Source: Marinobacter goseongensis (lineage in GTDB: Bacteria; Pseudomonadota; Gammaproteobacteria; Pseudomonadales; Oleiphilaceae). Taken from it: a stretch of DNA of 64,000 nt. Shown here one piece after another: positions 46,060 to 54,642 of the stretch. Position 1 is the first letter of the stretch. The number at the start of each line of letters is the position of its first letter. The translations under genes and the position numbers were made by a program. The stretch spans positions 248,001 through 312,000 of the forward strand of contig NZ_JAKZAI010000004.1 in the NCBI RefSeq assembly GCF_023156235.1, given 5' to 3'. The notes under the pieces are model-generated. The model ran no database searches. It was not told the origin of the DNA and saw nothing but the letters and a program-made list of their open reading frames with translations.

Positions 46060-47007
46060 ATGACAGTCCGACTCGGGATCGTGATGGACCCCATCGAGAA
46101 GATCCACTTCAAGAAAGACAGCTCTCTGGCCATGTTGCTTGCCGCTCAGAAACGCGGCTGGGAAATCGAATACATGGAGCTGCCGAACATGTATCTGAAG
46201 GGCGGGCAGGCGAGGGCGCATACCCGTGACCTGACGGTGCACATGGATCCGGAGAACTGGTATGCCTTCGGCGCTTCGCAGGACCGGGCACTGGGCGACC
46301 TGGACGTGATCCTGATGCGTCAGGATCCGCCGGTGGATCGCGAATTCCTGATGGCCACCTACATCCTCGAGGCTGCCGAGCAGCAGGGTGCGCTGGTGGT
46401 GAATCCTGCGGCCACCCTGCGGGACTGCAACGAAAAGCTGTTTGCCGCCCAGTTTGAAGACCTGACACCGCCGCTGATCGTGACCCGTTCATCGGCCCGG
46501 TTCCGGGAGTTCTACGCCGAACATAAAGACATCATCATGAAGCCGGTGGACGGCATGGGCGGGCGCTCGATTTTCCGCATCAAGGAAAACGACGCCAATC
46601 TGGGGGTCATTATTGAAACCCTCACCCAGCACGGTGCTCATCAGGCGATGGCGCAGAAATTCATCCCGGAAATCAGCGACGGCGACAAGCGCATTCTGCT
46701 GATTGATGGTGATCCGGTGCCCTATGCCCTCGCACGTATTCCCTCCCATGGCGAGAACCGTGGCAACCTCGCTGCCGGCGGCCGGGGCGAAGGCCGTGAG
46801 CTGACCGCGCGGGACCGCGAGATCTGTGACCGTGTGGCGCCAGTGATTAAAGAGAAGGGGCTGATGTTCGTCGGGCTGGATGTGATTGGTGATTACCTCA
46901 CCGAGATCAACGTTACCAGCCCCACCTGCATTCGCGAGCTGGATTCCGCCTTCGGCATCGACATTGCCGATCAGTTGATGGGCGCCATTGAGGGGCGGTT
47001 GAAGTAG
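46060..47007 (+). CDS. gshB: Glutathione synthetase
   Basis: 315 residues, the normal bacterial length. It joins gamma-glutamylcysteine and glycine with ATP in the cytoplasm. The N-terminus (VRLGIVMDPIEKIHFKKDSS) and the ATP-grasp blocks MKPVDGMGGRSIFRI and GLDVIGDYLTEINVTSPTC are diagnostic. GAGG precedes the ATG. The tonB gene follows after two bases. Confidence 0.96.
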   Translation: MTVRLGIVMDPIEKIHFKKDSSLAMLLAAQKRGWEIEYMELPNMYLKGGQARAHTRDLTVHMDPENWYAFGASQDRALGDLDVILMRQDPPVDREFLMATYILEAAEQQGALVVNPAATLRDCNEKLFAAQFEDLTPPLIVTRSSARFREFYAEHKDIIMKPVDGMGGRSIFRIKENDANLGVIIETLTQHGAHQAMAQKFIPEISDGDKRILLIDGDPVPYALARIPSHGENRGNLAAGGRGEGRELTARDREICDRVAPVIKEKGLMFVGLDVIGDYLTEINVTSPTCIRELDSAFGIDIADQLMGAIEGRLK

Positions 47008-47009
47008 CA

Positions 47010-47876
47010 ATGGCTGGACAGGTAAGCGATTTCGACCGGTTTTCCTTCACGCTGTTTATGGCGCTGGCGGTTCATGCGGTGGTGGTTCTGGGGATAACCT
47101 TTGCGCCGGAGTCGCCGCGCTCGTCGGCGCAGACCATGGAAATCACCCTGTCCCAGTTTGACGACGAGACCGATCCCGACGAAGCGGATTTCCTTGCCCA
47201 GACCAGCCAACAGGGCAGTGGCACCGAGGAGGATGCGCGGGAGATGACCTCGCCCCAGCCCACGGACGTGAGCCAGCCCGAGATCGCCGAGGTGCAGCCG
47301 GAGCCACCGGCACAGACCGAACCGGTTACCCGCCGGGAGCAGGCCGTGGTGCAGACGCAGGCCGCTAGCCGGCGTCAGGTGAGCCAGCCAGACGAAACCG
47401 TGGAAGCCACCGATGAGCCCTTGCCGGTGCGCCAAAAAAAGAGTCTGATGGAACGTAGTCTGGAGATTGCCAGCCTGGAGGCGCGTCTGGATGCCCAGCG
47501 CCAGGCCTACGCGAAGAAACCGCGGGTGATGCGGGTGACCGCTGCCTCCACCCTGCGCTCAAGTAACGCCTGGTACGTGCAGAACTGGATCAGCAAGGTG
47601 ACCCGCGTGGGCAATATCAATTACCCCACGGAAGCCCGACGGGCAGGCATTTACGGTACGCTGCGAATGCTGGTGTCTCTGAAGAAGGATGGCACAATCA
47701 AGGAACTGGTTATCCTGCAGTCGTCCGGAAGCACCGTGCTGGACGATGCCGCCATCGGCATCGTCCGCATGGCTGCGCCCTTTGCGCCATTTCCGGACGA
47801 AATGCGAGAAGAGGCGGATGAACTGGAAATCATTCGAACCTGGTCTTTCCAGCGGCGGGGGCTGACATCCGGATGA
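47010..47876 (+). CDS. tonB: TonB-family energy transducer (TonB3-like by position)
   Basis: 288 residues. N-terminal anchor helix (FSFTLFMALAVHAVVVLGIT), then a long periplasmic linker rich in Glu, Pro and Gln. The C-terminal TonB domain has the YP(T)EARRAGIYGTL motif and ends with a VLDDAAIGIVRMAAPFAPFP stretch. TonB proteins pass proton-motive energy to outer-membrane partners. In P. aeruginosa the gene at this place is tonB3, linked to twitching motility. No exbB or exbD lies nearby. It overlaps yqgE by 4 bases. Confidence 0.9.
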   Translation: MAGQVSDFDRFSFTLFMALAVHAVVVLGITFAPESPRSSAQTMEITLSQFDDETDPDEADFLAQTSQQGSGTEEDAREMTSPQPTDVSQPEIAEVQPEPPAQTEPVTRREQAVVQTQAASRRQVSQPDETVEATDEPLPVRQKKSLMERSLEIASLEARLDAQRQAYAKKPRVMRVTAASTLRSSNAWYVQNWISKVTRVGNINYPTEARRAGIYGTLRMLVSLKKDGTIKELVILQSSGSTVLDDAAIGIVRMAAPFAPFPDEMREEADELEIIRTWSFQRRGLTSG

Positions 47877-48439
47877 CGGCATCGAAACACTCTCCCAACA
47901 GTCTGCGGCACCACTTTCTGGTGGCGTCGCCCTATCTTGAAGATCCGCGCTTCCACGGTGCGGTGATTTACCTGTGCGAACATTCCGACGACGGCGCACT
48001 GGGGCTGATGATCAACCAGCCGTTGGACATTCACCTGGGTGAGATCCTCGAACAGCTGGACATGGACGGCGGCGAGCTCGATCTGCCGGTGTTCAGTGGT
48101 GGTCCGGTGCAGCCTGAGCGCGGCTTCGTGCTGCACGGTCCGGGCACCACCTGGCATAACACGGCGCGGGTGACCGACGACGTCATGCTGACCACGTCGC
48201 GGGATATTCTGGAAGGCATTGGCGGTGGCGAAGGCCCGGACGAATTTCTGGTGGCCCTGGGGTACTCCGGCTGGGGTGAGGGTCAGCTGGAGGAAGAGTT
48301 GGGCAGCAATGCCTGGCTGACCTGCCCGGCCACCACTGACCTGCTGTTCCGCACACCGTGGGAAGAGCGCTACAGCGCGGTGTTGAAGTTGATCGGCATT
48401 GATCTGAACCAGCTGAGCGAGTCGATCGGCCATGCCTGA
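47873..48439 (+). CDS. yqgE: YqgE/AlgH-family protein
   Basis: 188 residues, full length for the UPF0301/AlgH family: HHFLVASPYLEDPRFHGAVI, CEHSDDGALGLMINQPL, SGGPVQPERGFVLH and LGYSGWGEGQLEEEL. The family's molecular role is not established; in Pseudomonas AlgH affects alginate regulation. Start overlaps tonB (ATGA) and the end overlaps ruvX by 8 bases. Confidence 0.94.
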   Translation: MTASKHSPNSLRHHFLVASPYLEDPRFHGAVIYLCEHSDDGALGLMINQPLDIHLGEILEQLDMDGGELDLPVFSGGPVQPERGFVLHGPGTTWHNTARVTDDVMLTTSRDILEGIGGGEGPDEFLVALGYSGWGEGQLEEELGSNAWLTCPATTDLLFRTPWEERYSAVLKLIGIDLNQLSESIGHA

Positions 48440-48857
48440 GGCGGGTAACCAGCGGGTGATGGCGTTCGATTTCGGCACCCGCCGCATTGGCGTGGCCACC
48501 GGCCAGCAGATGCTTGGCACCGGCCAGCCCCAGGCCATGATACCTGCCCGTGACGGCATCCCCGACTGGGAGGTGATCGCCCGGTTGCTGGCAGAATGGC
48601 AGCCGGATCTGGTGGTGGTTGGCCTGCCCCTGAATATGGATGACAGTGAAAACGACATGTGTGCCCGCGCCCGAAAATTCGGGAAACGGCTGCACGGCCG
48701 CTTCCATGTACCGGTGGAAATGGTGGATGAGCGCCTGACCAGTTTTGAAGCCAAGGGCGAGGTCATGGCCAGTGGTGGCAGCCGCGACTTCGGTCGCCAC
48801 GGCGTGGACGATCGCGCCGCCGTACTGATTCTGGAAACCTGGTTTCGCCAACAGTGA
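48432..48857 (+). CDS. ruvX: Putative Holliday junction resolvase / pre-16S rRNA nuclease YqgF
   Basis: 141 residues with the RNase H-like nuclease fold: MAFDFGTRRIGVATG near the start, DLVVVGLPLNMDDSEND in the middle and VDDRAAVLILE near the end. In E. coli this protein matures the 5' end of 16S rRNA. It overlaps yqgE by 8 bases and precedes pyrR by 8 bases. Confidence 0.94.
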   Translation: MPEAGNQRVMAFDFGTRRIGVATGQQMLGTGQPQAMIPARDGIPDWEVIARLLAEWQPDLVVVGLPLNMDDSENDMCARARKFGKRLHGRFHVPVEMVDERLTSFEAKGEVMASGGSRDFGRHGVDDRAAVLILETWFRQQ

Positions 48858-48865
48858 GGGAATAG

Positions 48866-49375
48866 ATGACCGCATTGCTTGATATGAACCGGCTGTTGGA
48901 TGAACTCGAAGCCGGCCTGCGTGAGATTATGGCCGCACGGGGTGTGGCGTCGCCGGCACTGATCGGTATCCGCACCGGTGGTGTCTGGGTGGCGGATGTC
49001 ATGCGCAAACGTCTGGGCCTGGAAGAGCCCTATGGCGAACTGGATATCTCCTTCTATCGCGACGATTTCAGCCGCATCGGACTGAACCCGAAAGTGATGC
49101 CCTCCAGCCTGCCGTTCAGCACCGAGGACCGCGACATCATCCTGATCGACGATGTCATTATGAGCGGGCGCACCATTCGCGCCGCCATGAACGAGGTCTT
49201 CGATTATGGCCGGCCCGCCAGCATCATTCTCGCCACTCTGGTGGACCTGGGGGCGCGGGAATTGCCGATCCAGCCGGATGTCACCGGCGAGGTGCTGGCC
49301 CTGGAGAGTCACCAGCGGGTGAAACTCCGCGGCCCCGAGCCGCTCCACATCGAATTGCAGGAAACCGGGCAGTAA
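48866..49375 (+). CDS. pyrR: PyrR bifunctional pyrimidine regulator / uracil phosphoribosyltransferase
   Basis: 169 residues with the PRPP-binding motif [20 protein letters not shown] and the PyrR N-terminal block [20 protein letters not shown]. In gram-positive bacteria PyrR binds pyr mRNA. In gammaproteobacteria its regulatory role is less clear and it may act mainly as an enzyme. It is directly upstream of pyrB, 41 bases away, with no obvious attenuator hairpin in between. Confidence 0.93.
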   Translation: MTALLDMNRLLDELEAGLREIMAARGVASPALIGIRTGGVWVADVMRKRLGLEEPYGELDISFYRDDFSRIGLNPKVMPSSLPFSTEDRDIILIDDVIMSGRTIRAAMNEVFDYGRPASIILATLVDLGARELPIQPDVTGEVLALESHQRVKLRGPEPLHIELQETGQ

Positions 49376-49416
49376 CCACCGCGAAACGACCACGCGCACA
49401 GGCGAACAGGCGACCC

Positions 49417-50430
49417 ATGACTGTAGAACAAGCACCCAACCGATCCCTGCAGCTGACCGCAGACGGCCAGCTGCGTCACTTCCTCACCCTCGACGGGCTC
49501 GACCGCGCCCTGCTGACGGACATCCTCGACACCGCCGACTCGTTCATCGAAGTGGGCGAGCGCAGCATCAAGAAGGTGCCGCTGTTGCGGGGCCGCACCG
49601 TGGTGAACCTGTTTTTCGAATCCAGTACCCGCACCCGCAGCACCTTCGAACTGGCGGCCAAGCGGCTGTCGGCCGACGTGCTGAATCTGGACATCAACAC
49701 CTCCGCCACCTCCAAGGGCGAGTCCCTCTCGGACACCCTGCTGAACCTCGAAGCCATGGCCAGTGACATGTTTGTGGTGCGGCATTCCCAGAGCGGCGCG
49801 CCGCACTTTATAGCCGAGAGCGTGACCCCGGGCGTGGCCATCATCAACGCCGGTGACGGTCGGCATGCCCACCCGACCCAGGCCATGCTCGACATGCTCA
49901 CCATCCGCCAGCACAAGGGTGGCTTCGAAAGCCTGAAAGTCGCGGTGGTGGGTGACGTGCTGCATTCCCGTGTGGCCCGCTCCCAGATCCGCGCGCTCAA
50001 CGAACTGGGCGCGGCGGAAGTGCGGGTGATCGCCCCCGGTACGCTTTTGCCGCGCGACGTGGAGAGCCTCGGCTGCTCGGTGGAATATGACATGCAGAAG
50101 GGTATGAAGGACCTCGACGTGGTGATCATGCTGCGGCTGCAGAAAGAGCGCATGGAGGGTGCCCTGCTGCCTAGCGAGCGGGAGTTCTACCGCCTCTACG
50201 GCCTCAATCAGGCCAAGCTGGCACTGGCCCATCCCCAGTGCATCGTGATGCACCCGGGGCCGATCAATCGCGGGGTGGAAATTGAGTCCGCGGTGGCGGA
50301 CGGGCCGCAATCGGTGATTCTGGACCAGGTCACCAACGGCATCGCTATCCGTATGGCGGTCATGTCCATGGCCATGGGTGGGCAGGTCGCTGAGCGTAAT
50401 CAGAAACAGGCCGGGAGGGCGCAGGCGTGA
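49417..50430 (+). CDS. pyrB: Aspartate carbamoyltransferase catalytic subunit
   Basis: 337 residues, the length of the PyrB form that works with an inactive dihydroorotase homologue rather than with PyrI. The carbamoyl-phosphate site [13 protein letters not shown] and the block [19 protein letters not shown] are intact. It condenses carbamoyl phosphate with aspartate in pyrimidine synthesis. Its TGA overlaps the GTG start of the pyrC' gene by 4 bases, supporting a fixed complex. Confidence 0.96.
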   Translation: MTVEQAPNRSLQLTADGQLRHFLTLDGLDRALLTDILDTADSFIEVGERSIKKVPLLRGRTVVNLFFESSTRTRSTFELAAKRLSADVLNLDINTSATSKGESLSDTLLNLEAMASDMFVVRHSQSGAPHFIAESVTPGVAIINAGDGRHAHPTQAMLDMLTIRQHKGGFESLKVAVVGDVLHSRVARSQIRALNELGAAEVRVIAPGTLLPRDVESLGCSVEYDMQKGMKDLDVVIMLRLQKERMEGALLPSEREFYRLYGLNQAKLALAHPQCIVMHPGPINRGVEIESAVADGPQSVILDQVTNGIAIRMAVMSMAMGGQVAERNQKQAGRAQA

Positions 50431-51734
50431 GCGTAACCAATGACACCCCCGGGCTGTCCCTGAAGATAACAAATGGCCGTCTGATGTTGCCCGGCCGTGA
50501 GGAATTGACCAAGGCGTCACTGGTGGTCGCCGACGGCGTGATCACTGCGTTGGGCGCGGCGGCAGACACCGTCAGCGCTGATGAGGTGTTCGACGCCGCC
50601 GGCAGCATCGTGGCGCCGGGGCTGGTGGATCTGTGTTGCAACCTGCGGGAACCCGGCAATGGCCAGAAAGGCAACATAGCCTCGGAAACCCGGGCCGCAG
50701 CAAAGGGTGGTTTCACCACTGTCTGCGCGTCGCCGGAGACCTCGCCGGTTAACGATTCCGGGGCGGTCACCCATCTGATCCGTGACGGTGCCCAGGCCCG
50801 TTCGCCCATTCGGGTTCTGCCCATTGGCGCCATAACCCGTGGCCTCGACGGTGAGCTGCTGAGCGATATGGCAGGGCTTGCGGGTGCCGGCTGTGTTGCC
50901 CTCGGTAATGGCAGTCGCGGGGTTCGCAATGCGCGTATTTTGCGTCGCTGCATGGCCTACGCCCAGACCTTCGGCATGACCGTGATGTTCAGCCCGGAGA
51001 ATCAGGCTCTGGCCGCCGACGGCTACGCCCATGACGGTCTGGTGGCGTCGCGGCTCGGGTTGCTCGGCATTCCGGAAGTGGCGGAAACCACCGCCGTGAT
51101 GGAGATGTTGCTGCTGGCGGAGGAAACCGGCGTTCGCCTGCACCTGAGCCAGCTGTCTTCGGCGCGCAGTGTCGACATGGTGGCGGACGCCCGCCGTCGT
51201 GGTATTGCGGTGACGTCGGATGTGGCCATGCACCAGTTGCTGTTCACCGAACATGCTCTGGCCGGCTTTGACAGCCGTTTTCACGTGCGCCCGCCGCTGC
51301 GGGCCGAGTCTGACCGGCAGGCGTTGCTGGCCGGTGTTCGTGACGGCGTGATCGATGCCATCGTCAGCCAGCATCAGCCTCACGATTCTGCGGCCAAACA
51401 GGCGCCGCTGGGGGCCACCGAGGCGGGGCTGTCCACCATCGAGAGCGTGCTGTCCATGGGGCTGATGCTGGTAGACCGTGGCGAACTCAGCCTGCCTCGC
51501 CTGCTGGCGGCGCTGACCCGTGGTCCCGCGGCCATCCTCGGTGAAACGGCCATTCTGGCGGAGGATGAGCCCGCCAACCTGTGCGTGTTCGACCCGGATG
51601 CCCGCTGGACGCCGGACCCGCACACCCTGGTTTCGGCCGGGCGCCACGCGCCGATCCTGGGCAATGCATTGCCCGGTGTGGTCCGACTTACGCTTTGCAA
51701 CGGGCACCTGGCCTGGGGCGGGGATGCCCGCTGA
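50427..51734 (+). CDS. pyrC': Non-catalytic dihydroorotase homologue PyrC'
   Basis: 435 residues of the dihydroorotase fold, but the metal-binding His-X-His after PGLVDL is replaced: the sequence reads LCCNLREPG, with Cys70 and Asn72 at the His positions. The enzyme is therefore very unlikely to be active. In Pseudomonas such a protein (PyrC' or PyrX) is a structural partner required for aspartate carbamoyltransferase assembly. The GTGA overlap with pyrB fits this. An active dihydroorotase must be encoded elsewhere. Confidence 0.9.
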   Translation: MSVTNDTPGLSLKITNGRLMLPGREELTKASLVVADGVITALGAAADTVSADEVFDAAGSIVAPGLVDLCCNLREPGNGQKGNIASETRAAAKGGFTTVCASPETSPVNDSGAVTHLIRDGAQARSPIRVLPIGAITRGLDGELLSDMAGLAGAGCVALGNGSRGVRNARILRRCMAYAQTFGMTVMFSPENQALAADGYAHDGLVASRLGLLGIPEVAETTAVMEMLLLAEETGVRLHLSQLSSARSVDMVADARRRGIAVTSDVAMHQLLFTEHALAGFDSRFHVRPPLRAESDRQALLAGVRDGVIDAIVSQHQPHDSAAKQAPLGATEAGLSTIESVLSMGLMLVDRGELSLPRLLAALTRGPAAILGETAILAEDEPANLCVFDPDARWTPDPHTLVSAGRHAPILGNALPGVVRLTLCNGHLAWGGDAR

Positions 51735-51758
51735 GGGCTGCCCATTCCGGAAATGCGG

Positions 51759-51778
51759 CAGAGGTTGCCCAACCTCTG
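51759..51778 (+). terminator. Hairpin after the pyrimidine operon
   Basis: Perfect 8-base arms CAGAGGTT and AACCTCTG with loop GCCC, 24 bases past the pyrC' stop. No T-run follows, so it may be a weak or Rho-assisted stop. Confidence 0.45.
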
Positions 51779-51947
51779 TCGAACCCATCACAGATTCTCA
51801 CCTTTTTGCTGAAAAGCCCTTGAAGGCAGGCACCTGTGCCAACGTATTCTTGTGGGGACCGACCTAACCTCGGTCAAGGAGCTCACGATGATCGGATACA
51901 ACAGGATGTGTCTGACGTCTGACAATAATAATTCAGGAGTTATCCCC

Positions 51948-52967
51948 GTGAAATCAGCTAACCTCCCGCACAGGGTGGCCGCCGCGGCCGCGTTGTGTGT
52001 CAGTCTCTTGCTGGCGCCTGTCAGCCAGGCCCAGGAAATCCCTCTCGAAAGAAGCTTTTGTGTGTTTGACCCGGTGGGTGCCAATGGCCCGCTGTTCGCC
52101 ATCACCAAAACTTTCCAGCCCGTCGCCCTCAAAGAAGGCATCAAGCTGAATCTGCGCGCCTACACGGATGAGAAAGTGGCCGCGGAAGACTTCAAGGCCG
52201 GCCAATGCGATGCGGTGCTGCTGACCGGAACCCGCGCCCGTGAATTCAACAAGTTCACCGGTTCTCTCGAGGCCATGGGCGCCGTGCCCGGCGAAGAGGA
52301 AATGCGCCTGCTGTACAACACCCTCAGTCAGCCCAAGGCCCGCGAGCTTCTGATTGATGGACCTTACGAGGTGGCCGGGGTGTTCCCCGGCGGGGCGGTT
52401 TACCTGCACACCCGTGACCGCGCCATCGATTCGGTGGAAAAGCTGCAGGGCAAGCGTATAGCGACTCTCGACTTTGATAGCGCCTCGGTGCGCATGGTGC
52501 GTCATGTAGGCGCCTCGGTGGTAGGGTCCAACTCCGCCAACTTTGCCGGCAAGTTCAACAACGGCAGCGTGGATCTGGCCTATGCGCCGGCTGTGGCCTA
52601 CACCCCCCTTGAACTCTATAAGGGCGTGACCCCGAACGGTGGCGTGTTCAAGTACGCCCTGGCCTACATGAATTTCCAGGTGATCATCCACCGTGACCGT
52701 TTCCCGGATGCGGCCGGCCAGATGGTGCGGGACCAGTCCATCAAGCGCATCGATGAAGCCTACAAAATCATTGCTCAGGCTGAAGCGGAAATCCCGGACG
52801 ACGTGTGGATGCACCTGCCACAGGAAGACACGGCGGAGTACGACAAGATGCTGCGCAACGTGCACCTGTCATTGCTGGAAGACGGTGTCTATGACGAGCG
52901 GGCGATCAGACTGATGAAGGCCATTCGTTGCCGCGTGGACGGTGCCCGATCCGAGTGTGCGTCCTGA
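51948..52967 (+). CDS. Putative TRAP-associated periplasmic solute-binding protein
   Basis: 339 residues from the GTG at 51948, preceded by AGGAG. This start gives a clean signal peptide ending in SQAQE. An in-frame ATG at 51888 also has AGGAG but would add 20 residues before the signal. The fold pattern (DFKAGQCDAVLLTGTRAREF, KLQGKRIATLDFDSASVRM) suggests a two-lobed binding protein of the DctP-like kind; I believe it belongs to the DUF6091 group. It is followed by a lipoprotein and a TRAP large permease, with an HU gene in reverse between. Ligand unknown. Confidence 0.75.
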   Translation: MKSANLPHRVAAAAALCVSLLLAPVSQAQEIPLERSFCVFDPVGANGPLFAITKTFQPVALKEGIKLNLRAYTDEKVAAEDFKAGQCDAVLLTGTRAREFNKFTGSLEAMGAVPGEEEMRLLYNTLSQPKARELLIDGPYEVAGVFPGGAVYLHTRDRAIDSVEKLQGKRIATLDFDSASVRMVRHVGASVVGSNSANFAGKFNNGSVDLAYAPAVAYTPLELYKGVTPNGGVFKYALAYMNFQVIIHRDRFPDAAGQMVRDQSIKRIDEAYKIIAQAEAEIPDDVWMHLPQEDTAEYDKMLRNVHLSLLEDGVYDERAIRLMKAIRCRVDGARSECAS

Positions 52968-53000
52968 GAAGGGTTTGCGCAGAAATGCTGAAGAGAAACG

Positions 53001-53025
53001 GTGAAAAGGCCCGCAGGCGCGGGCC
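53001..53025 (-). terminator. Intrinsic terminator of the HU gene
   Basis: Arms GGCCCGC (53008-53014) and GCGGGCC (53019-53025) with loop AGGC; on the minus strand the stem is followed by TTTTC. It begins 9 bases after the HU stop codon. Confidence 0.75.
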
Positions 53026-53033
53026 CGATCCGA

Positions 53034-53306
53034 TCAGCTGATCGAGTCTTTCAGGGCCTTGCCGGCCTTGAACCCGACGGTCTTGCTGGCAGGAATCCGG
53101 ATGGTGGCACCGGTCTGTGGGTTGCGGCCATCGCGGGCTTCGCGGGCGCGAATGTTGAACGTGCCGAAGCCGATCAGCGTGGTGTCTTCGCCCCTGGAGG
53201 CTGCAGCCGAAATCTGGTCCGTGAAGGCAGTGATCACCTCGCTGGCTTTATCGCGGGTGAGGCCGGTTTTGTCGGCAATGGCGGCTGCCAGTTCAGGTTT
53301 GCGCAT
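53034..53306 (-). CDS. HU-family histone-like DNA-binding protein
   Basis: 90 residues from the ATG at 53306 with AAGGAG upstream, the normal HU length. The DNA-binding arm motif GFGTFNIRAREARDGRNPQT and GATIRIPASKTVGFKAGKAL are diagnostic. It bends DNA and compacts the nucleoid. It is transcribed against the genes on both sides and has its own strong terminator. Confidence 0.93.
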   Translation of the reverse strand: MRKPELAAAIADKTGLTRDKASEVITAFTDQISAAASRGEDTTLIGFGTFNIRAREARDGRNPQTGATIRIPASKTVGFKAGKALKDSIS

Positions 53307-53572
53307 CGGGTACTCCTTGTTGTCGTTGTTTTGGTTATACACCAGCGGCAAGCCAGCCGCCGGCTGAACCAATCTATAGTGGTTCCGGTGCGTTTGTGCA
53401 AACCCGCGCCGGGGAAGTCAGGGCAGCCTTCGCTGCCAATTGCGGTGCGGTTCTCATAAAAACACGGGGTTGTCCGCCATAATGCGCACCTGGTTACATA
53501 CTGTAACAGAGTGCGGGTGACAGACCGGACGGCCCGTTTCTCTCGAAAATAAGAAAACAAGGTGCAGAAGTT

Positions 53573-54637
53573 ATGACAGATCTCCAGCAAGCAGCCACAT
53601 CGCGGTTGCCCGGAATGGCCCGGCTGCGCGGACTGACCGCCGCCGTCGTCGCCAGTGTTGCACTGAGCGGTTGCGGCGTGGTGAATCACATGATTTACAA
53701 AACCACCGGCGACGTCATGCAGGGTTTTTCCAAAAACCACACGGTGCCTTACCTGCTGGAGAGCAGCGATCTGGCGATGGGGTGCTCCATGAGTGAGGCC
53801 ACCGCGCCGCTGTTGATGTCGTTCGGCCGTGTAACCAGCGAGCCGGACCAACTGGCGGTGATGCTCTATCTGTCAGCGGGTGGCTGTTCCGAGGAACATG
53901 CCCGGGAATACGAACTGCAGGGACTGGCGGCACTGCGCGCGATGAACGCGGACAGCGCAGAAGACGCCATGATCCGCCAGAAGCGGGCCCATGCTACCGC
54001 CGCCAAGCGATATTTCCGGGGTTGGCAGCACCACAACACCTTCTACGGCGAGCCCGGCAACGGCGAATGTCCCGACTTCGACGACGATCTGGACGAATTT
54101 ATCTACCTCGCGGGCCTGTTGTCCGGTCTTCAGGCCCTGAATGCCGAAATCCAGTCCACCTCGGCCATCGGCGTGCCCAAGAACGTAGGTTCCATGGTGG
54201 CCCGCGCCACCAGCTGTCTGGACAACGAAAAATGGTGGGGTGCGCCGATGGCCCTGCGCGCCACCGTCTGGGCGATGATCCCCGGCGCCACGCCGGACGG
54301 TGAGGATCCCTTCCAGCGACTGGAAATTGCCGACCGTCAGGGTGAGGAAGCCGGCGTACGCATCAGCCATGTGTTCCACGCCCTTTCTGCCCAGAACAAG
54401 GGCGATAACGAGCGTCTGCGCGACGTGATCCGCAATCACGCGGAATCCCTCGACGAAACACCGTCCAATGAACAATGGCGCTTTGTTGATGCCATGGCAA
54501 CGCAGATGATTGTGGCCATCTCCGACCGCATGTGGGTCGAGAGCAATGGTCATCGTACGCCGATGGGCCAGTTGGGGACCTTCTGGGATGACGAGGGCGA
54601 CGCCGTCGAAACCATGGATCTGGACGATTTGCTGTAA
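53573..54637 (+). CDS. Lipoprotein of a TRAP-type transporter locus
   Basis: 354 residues; a lipoprotein signal with lipobox VALSGC gives Cys34. The helical body starts with KTTGDVMQGFSKNHTVPYLL and contains paired cysteines (GGCSEEH, NGECPDF, ATSCLDN). It lies 5 bases before the TRAP large permease, so they are co-transcribed. TRAP systems sometimes include a lipoprotein (TatT); a similar role is possible but not shown by sequence. A GTTACA/TGTAAC dyad about 70 bases upstream may be regulatory. Confidence 0.7.
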   Translation: MTDLQQAATSRLPGMARLRGLTAAVVASVALSGCGVVNHMIYKTTGDVMQGFSKNHTVPYLLESSDLAMGCSMSEATAPLLMSFGRVTSEPDQLAVMLYLSAGGCSEEHAREYELQGLAALRAMNADSAEDAMIRQKRAHATAAKRYFRGWQHHNTFYGEPGNGECPDFDDDLDEFIYLAGLLSGLQALNAEIQSTSAIGVPKNVGSMVARATSCLDNEKWWGAPMALRATVWAMIPGATPDGEDPFQRLEIADRQGEEAGVRISHVFHALSAQNKGDNERLRDVIRNHAESLDETPSNEQWRFVDAMATQMIVAISDRMWVESNGHRTPMGQLGTFWDDEGDAVETMDLDDLL

Positions 54638-54642
54638 CCACT

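Noticed and set aside
47651-49435. 594-codon minus-strand frame opposite tonB, yqgE, ruvX and pyrR
   Set aside because: It spans four recognised overlapping genes on the other strand and has no family features.
53493-53507. GTTACA-TAC-TGTAAC dyad upstream of the TRAP lipoprotein gene as a named operator
   Set aside because: Symmetry is real but short, and it matches no operator I can name with confidence.
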